Assembly: GCA_947652605.1 (NCBI GenBank)
Contig: OX393576.1
Span: forward strand, 18,626,575-18,690,574
DNA length: 64,000 nucleotides
Direction of reading: 5' to 3'
From: Elmis aenea
Lineage: Eukaryota > Arthropoda > Insecta > Coleoptera > Elmidae
The notes beneath the pieces are model-generated. The model did not search any database and was not told the origin of the DNA. It saw nothing but the letters and a program-made list of their open reading frames with translations. The position numbers were made by a program, and so were the translations under genes. Each line of letters begins with the position of its first letter. Positions within the stretch are counted from its first letter, which is position 1. Positions 1 to 11,474 of the stretch are shown one piece after another.

Positions 1-127
1 ACAACCTCTAGATAAATTACAATCTATCCTGAATGGGCAATAAGTAAACCCTATATTTACATGATATGCCAGCAATCGCCCAATGGCTCATGCTTAGTTG
101 CGTAATAATAATACTTGTTACTCGAAT

Positions 128-535
128 GGGTAGTTCACACGGTGACATTTAAAGTCGCGACTTTAAATGTCACCGTGTGAACTACCCAAATTGAAAGTCG
201 CGACTTCGAAATAAAAATGGCCGCTCTTGTAATTACAGCATCGAGTGTTGTAGAGCAACTAATTATTTTGAAGTTGTTGATGATGCTCTAAAATCGTTGG
301 AACATCTATTGGGGACATGATAAATTGGAAATCGATCACAAACAAATGTATATTAGGTTAACCTAACCTATTTGTCATGTCAAAATATAAAAGTATGGTA
401 GGCTTAAGTCAACTGCCGAACTGTCGATATCGATGTCGCGACTTTTAAAGTCGCGACATTAGGCGTTCACACGGTGACATCAAAAGTCGTGACTTTTAAA
501 GTCGCGACTTTAAATGTCACCGTGTGAACTACCCT
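128..535. mobile_element. Palindrome-bearing MITE with GTCGCGAC core, copy 1
   Basis: The ends are GGGTAGTTCACACGGTGAC repeats. The left end (128-187) is a perfect 60-nt palindrome, two 30-nt halves meeting at GTCG|CGAC. The right end (465-534) is a similar imperfect one. The interior includes AGGTTAACCTAACCT and matches the interior of the copy at 31078-31907 in inverse orientation. No clear target duplication was found. Confidence 0.75.
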
Positions 536-930
536 TAATTCTGTTAGAAAAAATGTACACAACAATTAAATGTGATTCTTGCAATAAATTTTCTTGCTAG
601 AAAATTTTGTCAAATAAATAGAAAAAACTTACAACTGTTATTTGTTTGTGTGTTGAACTATTAAATTTTAGAAAATTTACCTTGTATTATAAAGGAACTT
701 TTTTTTTTTTATAAAGAAATATCATAAGTTGATTTGTAAAACATAAAAGGTCACATTGATAAAAAATAAACCAATAAAATTACAAACCGAAAAGTTATTT
801 GTTTTTAAAAATGTTATGGACAAAGTACGCGCCCGGTCGTGTAAAAATAAGGGGCGCATCCGCTCAAGGGTTAAGCAGGACAGTGAAATGCTTTCAGTTT
901 ACAATAATAAATGAATTTGCATAAACTTAC

Positions 931-3900
931 CGTCATCAGAAAAAATTTTGTATTTTATCAAAGCGTTTAGACCTATATCGCCATCAATAGCCGACACACT
1001 GTATTGCTAAAATAAAACACATTTTTTAAACAAACTAGTTTACAAAAAATACTTCAAAGAATTACGTAGAACCTGTACAGTATACATTTTAAATATTGCG
1101 AAAAAATTCGGATGGTGATTCCTTATCGAAAATTAAGGGGGGTCTTTCATAATTTTTTTTTCTCAGACGCTCCTTTCGGAATTACACCCACCCCCTAAAG
1201 GGGAGCAGTAAAATTAGGTTTTTATTTTATTTGTTAAATTTGGATATATGTAGGAGAATGATATTAGGTATATGTCTAATACTTATTAAAAGGTTTCCCA
1301 TAGTAATATTTTCAATCATCTCCCACCTTCACAGGGGGCTGAAAAGTGCGACCCCTGTTGGTTTTTTAATCAGAACTTTTTGGTGGATTAGAATTTCGCA
1401 ATTAAAAAATTTTTGTTTATAAGCTTGATTTATTTAGAAACTTTTTTTATTCCTTAACTTTTCTCGTAAAACCTGCAGGTTTTGAGTAAAAAATATAAAA
1501 CAAATCATTTTGGTGGTTACCATGGTTTGTTTATGTTCATGTTCGGTAGAAGTGACGGGTGTAATTCATTTTGACGTTTACGCGGCAACAACGCTAAGAC
1601 ACCCGTAAATTCTACCTAATATGAACATAAACAAATCATGGCAACCACCAAAATGAATCGTTTTATATTGGAATATTTGATAGTTCATGTTTACTTATTT
1701 AATTTTTTACTCAAAAACTGTAGGTTTTACGAGAAAAACTACAGAATAAAAAACATTTCTAAATAAAGCAAGCTTTCAAACGAAAAAAATTTTAACCCAC
1801 CATAAAATTTTGATAAAAAAAAACAAAAGGGGCTGCAGTTTTTAGCCCCCTGTTAAGGTGGGAGATGATTAAAAATATAACTATGGGAAACCTTTTAATA
1901 AGTATAAAACATCCACCAAAATCATTATCCTACATTTATCCAAATTTGAGAAATAAAATAAAAACCTAATTTTACCGCTCCCCCTTAGGGGGGTGTAACT
2001 CCGAAAGGAGACGTCAAAGAAAACATTTTATATGAAAGACGCCCCTTAATTTTCGATAAGGAATCACCACCCGAATTTTTTCGCAATATTTAAGAAACAC
2101 CCTGTATAATTTAAAAAATGCAAAACGTAAATAAATTTCAATGCTTTGTTTTTTCATATAGAACAGTCGCGTTTTATGCGTTTTTTTTTAACGCTGTTTT
2201 AAAGTAATGCGATTTATGGAATATTTATCCAGTTTGAATCAGGTTTCACCTGCTATTGTTAAAAAAATAGCCTTTTACTTTAAATGTCTGCTGGAAAGCA
2301 GCTTGGCCTGGATGTTGTTGAAATCATTCAAATATCGACATTATCAGTTGAAATTATTACTTGAACACATATGAAATTGGTAAAGAAGGTTTTAATACCT
2401 TTATCCAAAATAATGTGTACGAAATGCTTGTGGATAATGCCTTAAGTGACAAGATATTATTCGTATAACTTTAGATATTGTCGAAGATCCAGAAATCGAT
2501 AGTAAAACGGAAAAAAAACCTGTGCCAACCACTGCAAATATAATTCAAGAAGGCTTCAACTAATTTGACAAACTATATAAAATTGGCACAAATTCTGAAC
2601 GAGCCTTCATTTCCAACTTGAGCTGTAGAATTGTATGTCTGGATATCGCGAACTGAATAAAAAGTTAGTAAAATCATTATCGCAAAGTTTAATCACTGAT
2701 TACATTGACAGAGAACATAAATCAACACAAAATGAGGGCGAAGTTGACGCTTATTCTGTTTGTAATAAATCGTTGTCTTTACAATGCAGATCTGATGCGC
2801 CGAGTATATCTTCTAGTGATGAAAGTGATTTCGCACCAGTTTGCAAATGAAAATAGTTAGTGATTCCGATGAAAAAATATAAAAATAATTGTTTCTTTTC
2901 AGTAGTAATATAACAATTGCATTGACAATTATAGATAATTTTTGGTAAATATACCCGAATGCAAGTTGAGCTGAAAAAACCTGAGTGATTTTTTCTGATT
3001 CAACTTGCATGAGTAAAGATTTGTCAAAAATTATAGATTATTTGCAATGTACGAGTTATATTTTGTCAGAAAATTTTCTTCACCTAACCTACCTACTAAA
3101 TTAAATGTTATGTCAAATTTTACAAGTACTGTCAGAATGGTGCGTCAGGGGTGTGGTTTAATCTATATTAAAGTAACGCTACTGGCAGGGGCGGATCTAG
3201 GTTTTTCGGGGCCTAGGGCATATTGAAGTCCAATGGGACCCCATTTTTTGTTTAATTAAGAATCCTTGAATTGGGGTTTAAAATTCATTTTTATTAACAT
3301 CAAAATCAGAGTTGAAATATATTTATTTATGAAGTGGCGACTGGTGATGATTTACGAGTATGTTACATTGATTAAAATAAAACAAATAATACTATAAATT
3401 ATCATTAGTAATATTAATTATTTTTTAGTATACGATAAGTGCTAATTGTTAGTGAAAAAGTATTAAAAATTTATGATAATAATTCAATTTTTGTGGGCCC
3501 TTTACACTTGGGGGCCCAGGGCTTAAGCCCTATTAGTCCTTATGTAGATCCGCCCCTGGCTACTGGTCGCCGAAATTCGTCAAAAAATTATCAAGACCAA
3601 AATATTTAATTCCATCTCCAAATTTATATTTTCTACCAATCACTCAATTTCTTAGAAACGACCAATAAACGCATGAAAATCTGTTAATTGCGAAAAGGAT
3701 ATTATCAGTGTATGATTATGTTTACTGGTCTTTTTTAGGAAATCTGAGTTTGTTATTGGTCGAAAACGCAAATTTGACAGGAGCATCAACATCTGACGGG
3801 AATGTAAAATTATTACCGTGTAATAATGCTCCTATTGGTAGTCTCTAGACTAGAAGATTTAAGATTAGTGATTGGTTGAAAGCGCAAAATTGACAGGTGA

Positions 3901-6900
3901 AGGAAATTTTCAATACCTATAATTTAATGAATGAAGTTTTAAAATAAACTTATTTTCAGTTTTATATCAATTTCTTTTAGAATTTCGAAGAAATTTTTTA
4001 GGCATTCTTATTTTACTGGATTATTATAAAATTTTTAATCCGATTTTGGGTTTATTTTAACTCGTCGCTTTGGTTTTGAAAAATTATGGAATGTATCTCT
4101 AATTTTTCAATGTAAGTTATGTCTTTTTAGTGCGTTTTTTTTTTTTAATACGCATTAAAAGAAACTTGACTACTGTTGATCGCTGCTTCACTATGCTTAC
4201 AAGTTAAGGTGTATTCAATTATGTTGCAAATATATGTACCTTTGGCTCTTCTTCTGGAAGTTGTATAGTTGAGAAAATTTGTAACCATCGAGGTGGATTA
4301 TCTGGTAGATCTTTTATTTGTATTACCATATTTGTGGTGTAGGTATTTTTTCCAGAATCCTATAATATTATTAAGTTAGTTTACTTTACCCAAGAAATTC
4401 ATTATAATCTTACCGAAACTAACAGTTTTAATAAAAACACGGATATCGTTTCGAAATCGATTGCTTTGTTCACAACGAGTACGACATCGGTGCTTTTAGT
4501 TTCATTATCTACGCTTGCTTTATTTTGTAGTTCGAATTGATCGGCATCCTATAAATATTTAGGATTTATAATACAAGAAATAGGACCTTATTTGTCATAC
4601 TTACTGCTCCTTCTAATATTGTATATTCCATTTCATTAAGCCAACCATCAGCGTCCGATATCGTGTAAGCACAAGCGGCATTACCGATAAAATTTTCCTG
4701 AAATATTTATTTAGCTTGTTTAATTTTTGTTTCATGCATAATTATTGGAAGTATAAAAATGAGGTTCTTATGAAAAATGAAACCCAACACAAAACCTAAA
4801 ATTAAAATAATGAAATAAAGCATCCAGAAGGTACAATTAAGATGGCTAGATCATATACGAGTATACATTGAATGCCCAGAGAAGCCCACGAAGCCCGCGA
4901 ACTGGAGAAAAAAGCTAATAGGGAAGACCAAGAAAAACATGGAATGGGGCAGTAGAAGAAGTTGCCACGAATAATAAGATTGAATTGAAATAGGTTAGAG
5001 AGATAGCAATAGATTAAAATTATTCGCAAAAGTAAAGCGCTCCTACTTTAAAACTCAAAAAATCGTGGATAAAAATTGTTTAGAAATAAAAAATATGATA
5101 ATACGAAATTTTACGTAAAAATTTCGTTTTTGAATTTAGTGTCAACATTCAAAAAGTTAGCAAATAATTGAAAATTGTTTATTATCGATTTCTCGAAAAA
5201 TTTTATTCTTGAGAAAAGTTGGTGCATGGTATAAAACTAACTTTAAGTTTAAAAAAGCTCGATAAATATTCATACGACACTAGCTTTTAGCCAGTTTATA
5301 AATATTAAAAACGATATTTTATATTAAGTAAAATTTTTGAATTCTAATCAATATTTTTTTCAACTCTTTTAAAATTCTTATAATAAGGGCACTACCCTTC
5401 TAAATATTTCTAAAATCGTTAAAATCAGTGTAATACGAAGTTTTACTGAACTTTTTTTAAATTTAAAATTATCTTTAGACCAAGAACAAATTTTTAGAAT
5501 AAAATTATTTGAGAAACCAATAATAAAAACTTTTCCATTTGTTGCAGCCTTTTTGGATGTTAAAATTACTTCAAAAATAATAATTGAAATTTTAACGTCA
5601 TATTTCACCTTTGGTCGTATTTTTAAATTTTAAACAATCTCTCCCTTTGAAGTATTTATTGTAACTCTTAAAATAAGGCCATTTTACTCTTGTGAATATA
5701 TCTGAAATCGCTAAAATCTGGTATCGTATACATTTTTGGGAAATGTTATCCATTTTACATTATTTTTAGGTCATCCAACAACTTTTATCAGGAATAAAAG
5801 TTTCTGAAAAATTGTTAGTAAAAAACCTTTTCATTTGTTGATTCTTTTTAAAGAATGCTGGATAGAAGATTTAATGTAGTGAATAATGAATAAATTAGTT
5901 GTAAACGGGGCGAATATTCAAGTTTCTTAATTTTTGTTTTTAAATTTAACTCAATTATTTTTGATTATTTCAATAAAAATCAAATTTTGCCCGACTCTGG
6001 AAGATAGTCAACGGGAGACCCCGAGTCGGTTGTAGAGTAAGCTGTCGAGATGGCCGTATTTACCACGGTCCAGCAAGTCACCGTTCTGTAAGAATTCTGT
6101 TGGCCAATGTGTTTATTTTGTTCCTTTAATAGATCTGCTCAATTTATGATTGTTATTTAGCTTCTTTATGGATTCTGAGTTACACCCCTAAGCGCACGTT
6201 GTCTTTTAGGGTTTAGGATTTAAAGCCTTCGTGACAACATGCATTTTTTAAGTAATACATTCGGTCAAAGGACGGTTAAGATATAAAAACAAACAGTTTT
6301 CTGGCAAGACAAAAGAATTGGGGCGCAAAAAAAAAATTATGGAAAAAACGCTGTAAAATTTGAGGTAGAAAATGGGGGACACAAAGCCAAAAAGGTTGAG
6401 AAACACTGGCTTATATCATATCAACCAGCTTGTGTAACTACAGTATAATAAACCAATATTCTGATATAAATAAATTCATATTGTTTAACAAACTCTATTT
6501 ATGCAAAATATTTATCTTCTTAAAAAAATTTCAAGTAATAAAAAGTATTTAAATCACTTACATCTATGATACATGGATTATTAACTGCTATGAGTGTCGG
6601 AGGATTATCATCGACGTTAACAATAAACAAAGAAATGAATCGCTGGACTTCGTCTACATTGATTAAAAATTTAAATTGTTGAATGTTTTCGGCATCTTGT
6701 TTTTTTGTTACAACCAATTGCCAATCGTCGCCGACTTTTTCAATTACAGCGCCAAGCAAAAGGTTTCCTCCAGATGGTTCGTTGAAATCACCTATGATAG
6801 GGGTCGATGGGCCTGTAACAATAAATAAAGTTTTAGTTGAAGGTTGCTTATTATCAATCAGCTTCATTTATCAGGTTGGCAAACTTTGCATTCTTACTAT

Positions 6901-9324
6901 TACTATTATTAACTATTATTAACTAGTACTAACTTGTGTTATTTATGGAATCTATACGCCACGTATGAGCATAGATTATCACAAAGTGTGTATCACAAGA
7001 TGAATAAGACATTTGAGTATTATCAAACTCTTCAAAAGCTTTTACAAATATAGTAAAAAAATAAGTACGTGTTAAATCCTGGGATTCCCCTCTTTGCTTA
7101 AAAATGGTATACATTACGAAATCTTTTTGGTAATAAATAAAAACTGTACATATTGTTTGTCTTAATCAATATAATATGTCTTAACTTAGATGTTGAATTT
7201 TACTTCTTTTTTAGATAGAACATTAGAGCCTGATTGCTCAAACCAACAGCTAGTATTAAAATACATTGACTTTTGACGCTAATATTGCCTGGTTTTATAA
7301 AGAACAATATGCAAAATTGTTAACACTAACTGCTGCTTTGTACGATCGGGCTTAAGTTTTAAAATTCGAGTTTTTAAGTACATAACGCTAAATAAACAAA
7401 AAGAAATTTTTTGAAAACAATTAATCTTGCATGAGTCTGTCAAGTCCTGATTATATGGCTTAAGAGGAAATAATTACTTCTTTCTCGCTCTTGTCAGCCA
7501 TTATAAATATTTACCAGGGATTTTTACATTTCGTCGATGGAAAGCAAATTTGCTGTAAACGCCAAAACTACAACTTTACAGGAGAGGCAAAAAACAATTT
7601 AAGTTTTGGAAAAATAATTACTGTCCTTTAAATAATGATTTTATCAAAAAAAATGTTCAAGGAATGTAGGTGTCAAGTAATTAAATGAATTTTATTAGAA
7701 CAATAAAAATCGTTCCTAACTATAAATTAATGGCGTTTTGGCGCTTACAGCAAAACACACGTTGAAAATGCTGCTCCATTGAAATGTCGTAAACGCCATG
7801 TCACAATGTGTGGAATTAAATTCAGGTAGTAATAATGGCTTTCTAAATGTAGTACAGACAAAAAATGTAAATAAACGTATGTTTGGTGGGTTGTAAATGC
7901 AACTACATAAACTTTTATATTCCATTTGTCTTGTCGTATACACAGAAGTGTATGTAGGTAATAAGTGGTTTGAAGTACCTACATGGGAATTAAATAATTT
8001 ACCAATGTTATAATTATAATGCCCACAAAAACCACGTTTAAATAAATGATTATAATTGTTAGAGGTATTCAAAGAACAAAAAGAAACTAATAACAAATAA
8101 TTAGGTTTTAGACTTTAAAGAGTCATAAAAAAACAAATAAATAAGATTATTAAACAAAAACTAGTATAAATGCATCAAAAGTAACTTCTTTAGGTGGGTA
8201 ATATAAAACTAAACCATTTTAAAGCTTCTTTTTGCAATCATCTCCTTCTTACCTTCCTTTTAATAACTATCTTCTTCGTCTGTATCGTTTAAACAATCAG
8301 GTATTGTTGAGTTGGTTTTTAAATTAATATACTAATGTGCATCATTCTTAGGTATTATATTTTTTCCACAAGATTTTTTAGGTCTTTATATTTTGCCTGT
8401 GCAATAGGAATTGTTTGATTATACAAATTAAAGTTGGGTTGAGCACCTTCTAAATCGTTTATTGTGTAGATAGGTGTGACAAACACCCTTACTTAACACA
8501 TACGGTCACGTCAATTGCACGTTGCTTCCGCAAAGAACTATTACGACGTATCACAACCCCAAAACAATCTATTTTTAGTAATTCAAATTGTATTAACGTT
8601 ATAAATACAGTATAACTAGATCTAGGCAAATGCTTTACAAACAATATGTTCTTTAATCGCTGTTACAAACCAAATATTCTAAAAAGATAACCTAATGTAT
8701 GTGGTAACCGACATGACTTAAAATATTTGGGCGGCATAAATGCTGTATACACCACATCTTTAAACTAAGCAGTTGCTGTAAACGAAATCTCTTTTAAAGT
8801 GACGATAGCATGATTGCTTTATACGCCAACATTAGAAAAAAGAGCGATTTAATGGCTTGTACTGCAAAATTTCTTTTAATTGGAATAAAATAACAGTATT
8901 TTTGAATTAGCGTTCAGCTTTTATTTTTTGTCGTACATTTATGAAATAAAGACCATTCGACGCAGAAAAAAAAAACTAAGAAAAATGATGTACCTAATAC
9001 ATTTTTTTTGCATAGTTTGGCGTTTACAGTAAAATTGCTTTCCATTGACGATTTATACTAATTATCATTTACCCTTGTAGCTCAAAATGGCTAATATGAC
9101 GTTTTCGGTTTGAACTTCTTCGTTCATGTATATAATATTAGCAGCTGTAGATTCTTCTCCTAGCCAGGCGTTACTATCATCAGATTTTGTAAAATATGGA
9201 GGACTCCATTGCCCTATAAGTTTGATTATGTTTAATTTTTTTTAGCGTATTTGAAATTGCTCTTACCATAAACAGGACTAATTGACACATAAATCAATAA
9301 AATTAAACAAACTTCTGCTCCCAT
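931..9324 (-). CDS. Midgut cadherin, Cry-toxin-receptor family (BtR-like), N-terminal part
   Basis: Seven coding exons: 9324-9267, 9213-9073, 6812-6562, 4697-4605, 4548-4414, 4359-4240 and 1006-931. Phases agree throughout and give 291 residues; the gene continues past the left edge. The ATG at 9324 follows an acceptor (GTTGCAG then AGAATGG) and opens a signal peptide, MGAEVCLILLIYVSI. Family features are IYMNEE near residue 42, GPSTP at 67-71, VDDNPP at 133-138, SDADG at 164-168 and LPDNPPRW at 244-251, then an IDGD repeat start. This order and spacing match the N-terminus of lepidopteran BtR and beetle Cry3-receptor cadherins from memory of the family. The product should be a single-pass apical adhesion protein of midgut cells, known as a receptor for Bt Cry toxins. 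VDDNPP and LPDNPPRW are variants of the DxNDNxP calcium linker. Introns are filled with transposons. The family is confident; its one-to-one relation to a named gene is not proven. Confidence 0.85.
1076..2108. mobile_element. Foldback element, AATATTGCG-arm family
   Basis: The left arm from about 1076 reads as the inverse of the right arm ending at 2107 (TTCGCAATATTTAAGAAACACCCTGTA). The arms are about 450 bp and carry AGGGGGGT and GTAGGAGAATGATATT landmarks. The element sits 70 bp upstream of cadherin exon 7 in the intron. Further copies are at 25630, 49640 and 54525. Confidence 0.8.
2109..3185. other. Cadherin intron segment with unassigned ORF remnant
   Basis: No exon of the cadherin was found here. 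From 2285 to 2850 on the plus strand the base composition is less AT-biased and short open stretches appear, the last being 71 codons at 2635-2850, ending in a serine/aspartate-rich SISSSDESDF. It may be a decayed transposase, but I recognise no motif. Confidence 0.25.
3186..3558. mobile_element. Non-autonomous hAT element (CAGGGGCGGATCTA ends)
   Basis: The terminal inverted repeat CAGGGGCGGATCTA is exact at both ends. An exact 8-bp target duplication GCTACTGG flanks it at 3178-3185 and 3559-3566. The length is 373 bp and there is no coding capacity. It lies in the cadherin intron. Confidence 0.92.
4830..5010 (+). mobile_element. LINE 3' fragment (reverse transcriptase C-terminus)
   Basis: A plus-strand frame reads GRPRKTWNGAVEEVATNN and ends at TAG (about 5000). 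This matches the conserved tail of many insect non-LTR reverse transcriptases. Upstream codons are broken by stops. It sits in the cadherin intron between exons at 4697 and 6562. Confidence 0.6.
5200..5990. mobile_element. Degenerate foldback relic related to 61421-61797
   Basis: Segments such as GTTGGTGCATGG (5220) and CCATTTGTTG (5540 and again near 5840) match the arms of the element at 61421-61797. Two diverged same-direction arm copies seem present, so this is an old, rearranged insertion. The boundaries are approximate. Confidence 0.4.
6340..6408. mobile_element. hAT end fragment
   Basis: The sequence AAAAAGGTTGAGAAACACTG ending at about 6410 is the inverse of a CAGTGTTTCTCAACC hAT terminus. 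No partner end was found to the left, so this is a truncated relic inside the cadherin intron. Confidence 0.45.
7518..9063. mobile_element. Foldback element with GTAAACGCC motifs
   Basis: The left arm near 7530-7575 (GATGGAAAGCAAATTTGCTG, TAAACGCCAAA) is matched in inverse orientation at 9015-9063 (TTTGGCGTTTACAGTAAAAT, TGCTTTCCATTGACG). Inside, TAAACGCC or its complement recurs near 7735, 7785 and 8822. The element spans about 1.5 kb of cadherin intron 2 and ends about 10 bp from the exon 2 donor at 9073. Confidence 0.6.
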
Positions 9325-9480
9325 TCTCTGCAACAGAAAAATTTGTAAAGGGAAATAATACAATGTATCCTTCATAAAATTAAATAGTTTTAGCATTTTA
9401 AAAATGCATCTGAACGTTAAAAAAATGTATTGCTACTGCCTACAATTATTACTTTCGACGTAAGTAGTTTAAAGAAAGTA

Positions 9481-11150
9481 CAGTATACCCTCGATTATAT
9501 AAACCAATGATGGGAAGGAGGGGCACGCACGGATAATCAAAAAACACGGATAACCTAAACTAGTTATTCATATTTTATTAAAATAAAATTTAATACGTGA
9601 TATTTTTTTAAATAATCTTTTATTTTTGTTTGGTTTTGGAATCTTTTAACGAATTTCGAATATCAGTACGAATTTTTCATAAAACTATTACATCGTTACA
9701 TTTACATCATCATTGGTCAATGTAACTTCAATATAGTGTTAACAAAAGTAAGAGCCGTGCTGTGATTATAGAGGGTGATGCAAATTCGATGGGATTACAT
9801 GGGTAACTCGTTTAATATTCAAGATAGAAAAACAGTGAAATTACCAAAAATGTGCAGTTTTTTAAGACAAACTCAGAACCGTTTTCTAAAATATTCTATC
9901 ATTACCGGTGTTTGAGTTATTGGGATGAAACTGTTTTTTTGTCATATTTGTAATGTGTCATATAGATGTTATTGTTGTAAATATAAAAAAAGTTTATGTG
10001 GATTATTTTTAGATACTTTTATGTAAAATTCGATTATACTAAATAAAAACTTTTTCGTTGCCGTCAAAAAGTTATGACACAAACTTGCCTTTTTTAAATG
10101 GAAGCTATAGTTGACTATGGCCTATTTAAATTCCTTATTTTTTTCTCATTCCAAATATATGAAGGTTTTTTTAGTAATTTTTTCTAAGAAAAATATAGTA
10201 GGCTGTAAAAACAAAAAAAAAAAACAAGGTGTAAAACCTTTTACAACTCATGTGGTACAAGTTACTAAGGTAATTTGATGTGTTGCTTAAATAAATATAA
10301 TAAATATTTAAAGATAAGATAAACAACATTATACTCCCTACTACATAGCTGCTAATTTTGACTGTATTGTTGTTATTTTATGTTCAAATAATTATAATGT
10401 TTATCTCAACAACAAGTTACCGCATAAGTTTTAAAAGGTTTTACACCTTGTTGTTTGTTTGTTTTAACAGCCTACCATGTTTTTCTTTAAAAAATATTAA
10501 AAAACCTTCGTAACTTGCGTATTATTGAAAATAAGTACACCAACCCTTATATATTTGGAATGAGAAAACAATAGGGATTTGAATAAGTCATAGCCAACAA
10601 TAGCTTTAATTAAAAAAAAAAAGGAAGTTTGTGTCATAACTTTTTAACGGCGAGTGTTAAATTATTTTTTTAGGATTAGCTATTCAATTTCACGTAAAAA
10701 TGAATAAAAATAGTTTTTACTCATTTTTTTGATATTTACAACAATAACGTATAGGTACATGACATTATAAATATGTCAAAAAAAAAACAGTTTTTTACCA
10801 ATAACTCAAAAACCGAAAATAATAGAATATTTTTGAACACTGTTCTGAGATTGCCTCAAAAAAACGGTACATATTTGATTGTTTAACCGTTTTTTTAATC
10901 TTGAATATTAAGCGGGATACCTATGTAATTCCATCGAATTTGGACCACCCTGTACAGTTGATAGTTTCTTCATTACTTGCATCATCATTCTCTTCCGCGT
11001 CACCATCTATTGAAACCCTGGATCAATTAAATCACGTTTTAACCACTCCTCTATGTTTTCATTATCGACATATACAAAGCATTTTAAATTTGCCATTCAT
11101 TCACATAGTTCAGATTTTTCACTGGTCTTAGTATTGTTAGAATATAATAA
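9481..11150 (-). mobile_element. Tigger/pogo-like relic, split by a foldback insertion
   Basis: The left end at 9481 is CAGTATACCCTCGATTAT, like Tigger termini. After the foldback at 9771-10955, the minus strand at about 11080-10960 encodes ENIEEWLKRDLIDPGFQ, then a stop and an acidic stretch reached by frameshift. This resembles the C-terminal part of pogo/Tigger/jerky transposases. The gene is dead, and the right end was not found before the hAT element at 11162. Confidence 0.55.
9771..10955. mobile_element. Foldback element, CCAAATTCGATGGGATTAC family
   Basis: The arms begin GGGTGATGCAAATTCGATGG at 9774 and end with its near-inverse at 10920-10955 (CCATCGAATTTGGACCACCC). Both arms carry CAAAAATGTGCAG- and GGTGTAAAACC-like blocks. 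A shorter, closer copy is at 17589-18450. It is inserted in the Tigger relic. Confidence 0.8.
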
Positions 11151-11161
11151 ATCTCTTAAAA

Positions 11162-11474
11162 CAGTGGTCAGCAAACCGCGGCTCCCAAGCCACATGCGGC
11201 TTTGCTTCTTTTCTTCTACAAAATACAGTGCAATTGAAACTTCGTGATGACTGGTTTGATTGCTTTGAAAGACCTGGAGAAAGAAGATGTGTTGATTTTT
11301 AACACCTGGAATAGTATTCCTGACTCCTATAATCAGCTGAAAAAACTAACGTTTGCTTGCTGTTCTTTCCCTATTCGGGTCATGCGAACAAACAAAAATT
11401 TGGCTCTCAAAAGAAATTTCAATTGTTGTACTTTTGATATTTGGCTCTGTTGACTAATGGTTTGCCGACCACTG
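11162..11474. mobile_element. Non-autonomous hAT element (CAGTGGTCAGCAAACC ends)
   Basis: The left end is CAGTGGTCAGCAAACC and the right end is the inverse of CAGTGGTCGGCAAACC. Flanks are TCTTAAAA at 11154-11161 and TCTTAAAC at 11475-11482, an 8-bp target duplication with one change. The length is 313 bp. Confidence 0.88.

Noticed and set aside
7716..8096. 126-codon minus-strand ORF in a cadherin intron
   Set aside because: It falls in the GTAAACGCC foldback element, has no recognisable motif, and overlaps no conserved exon.
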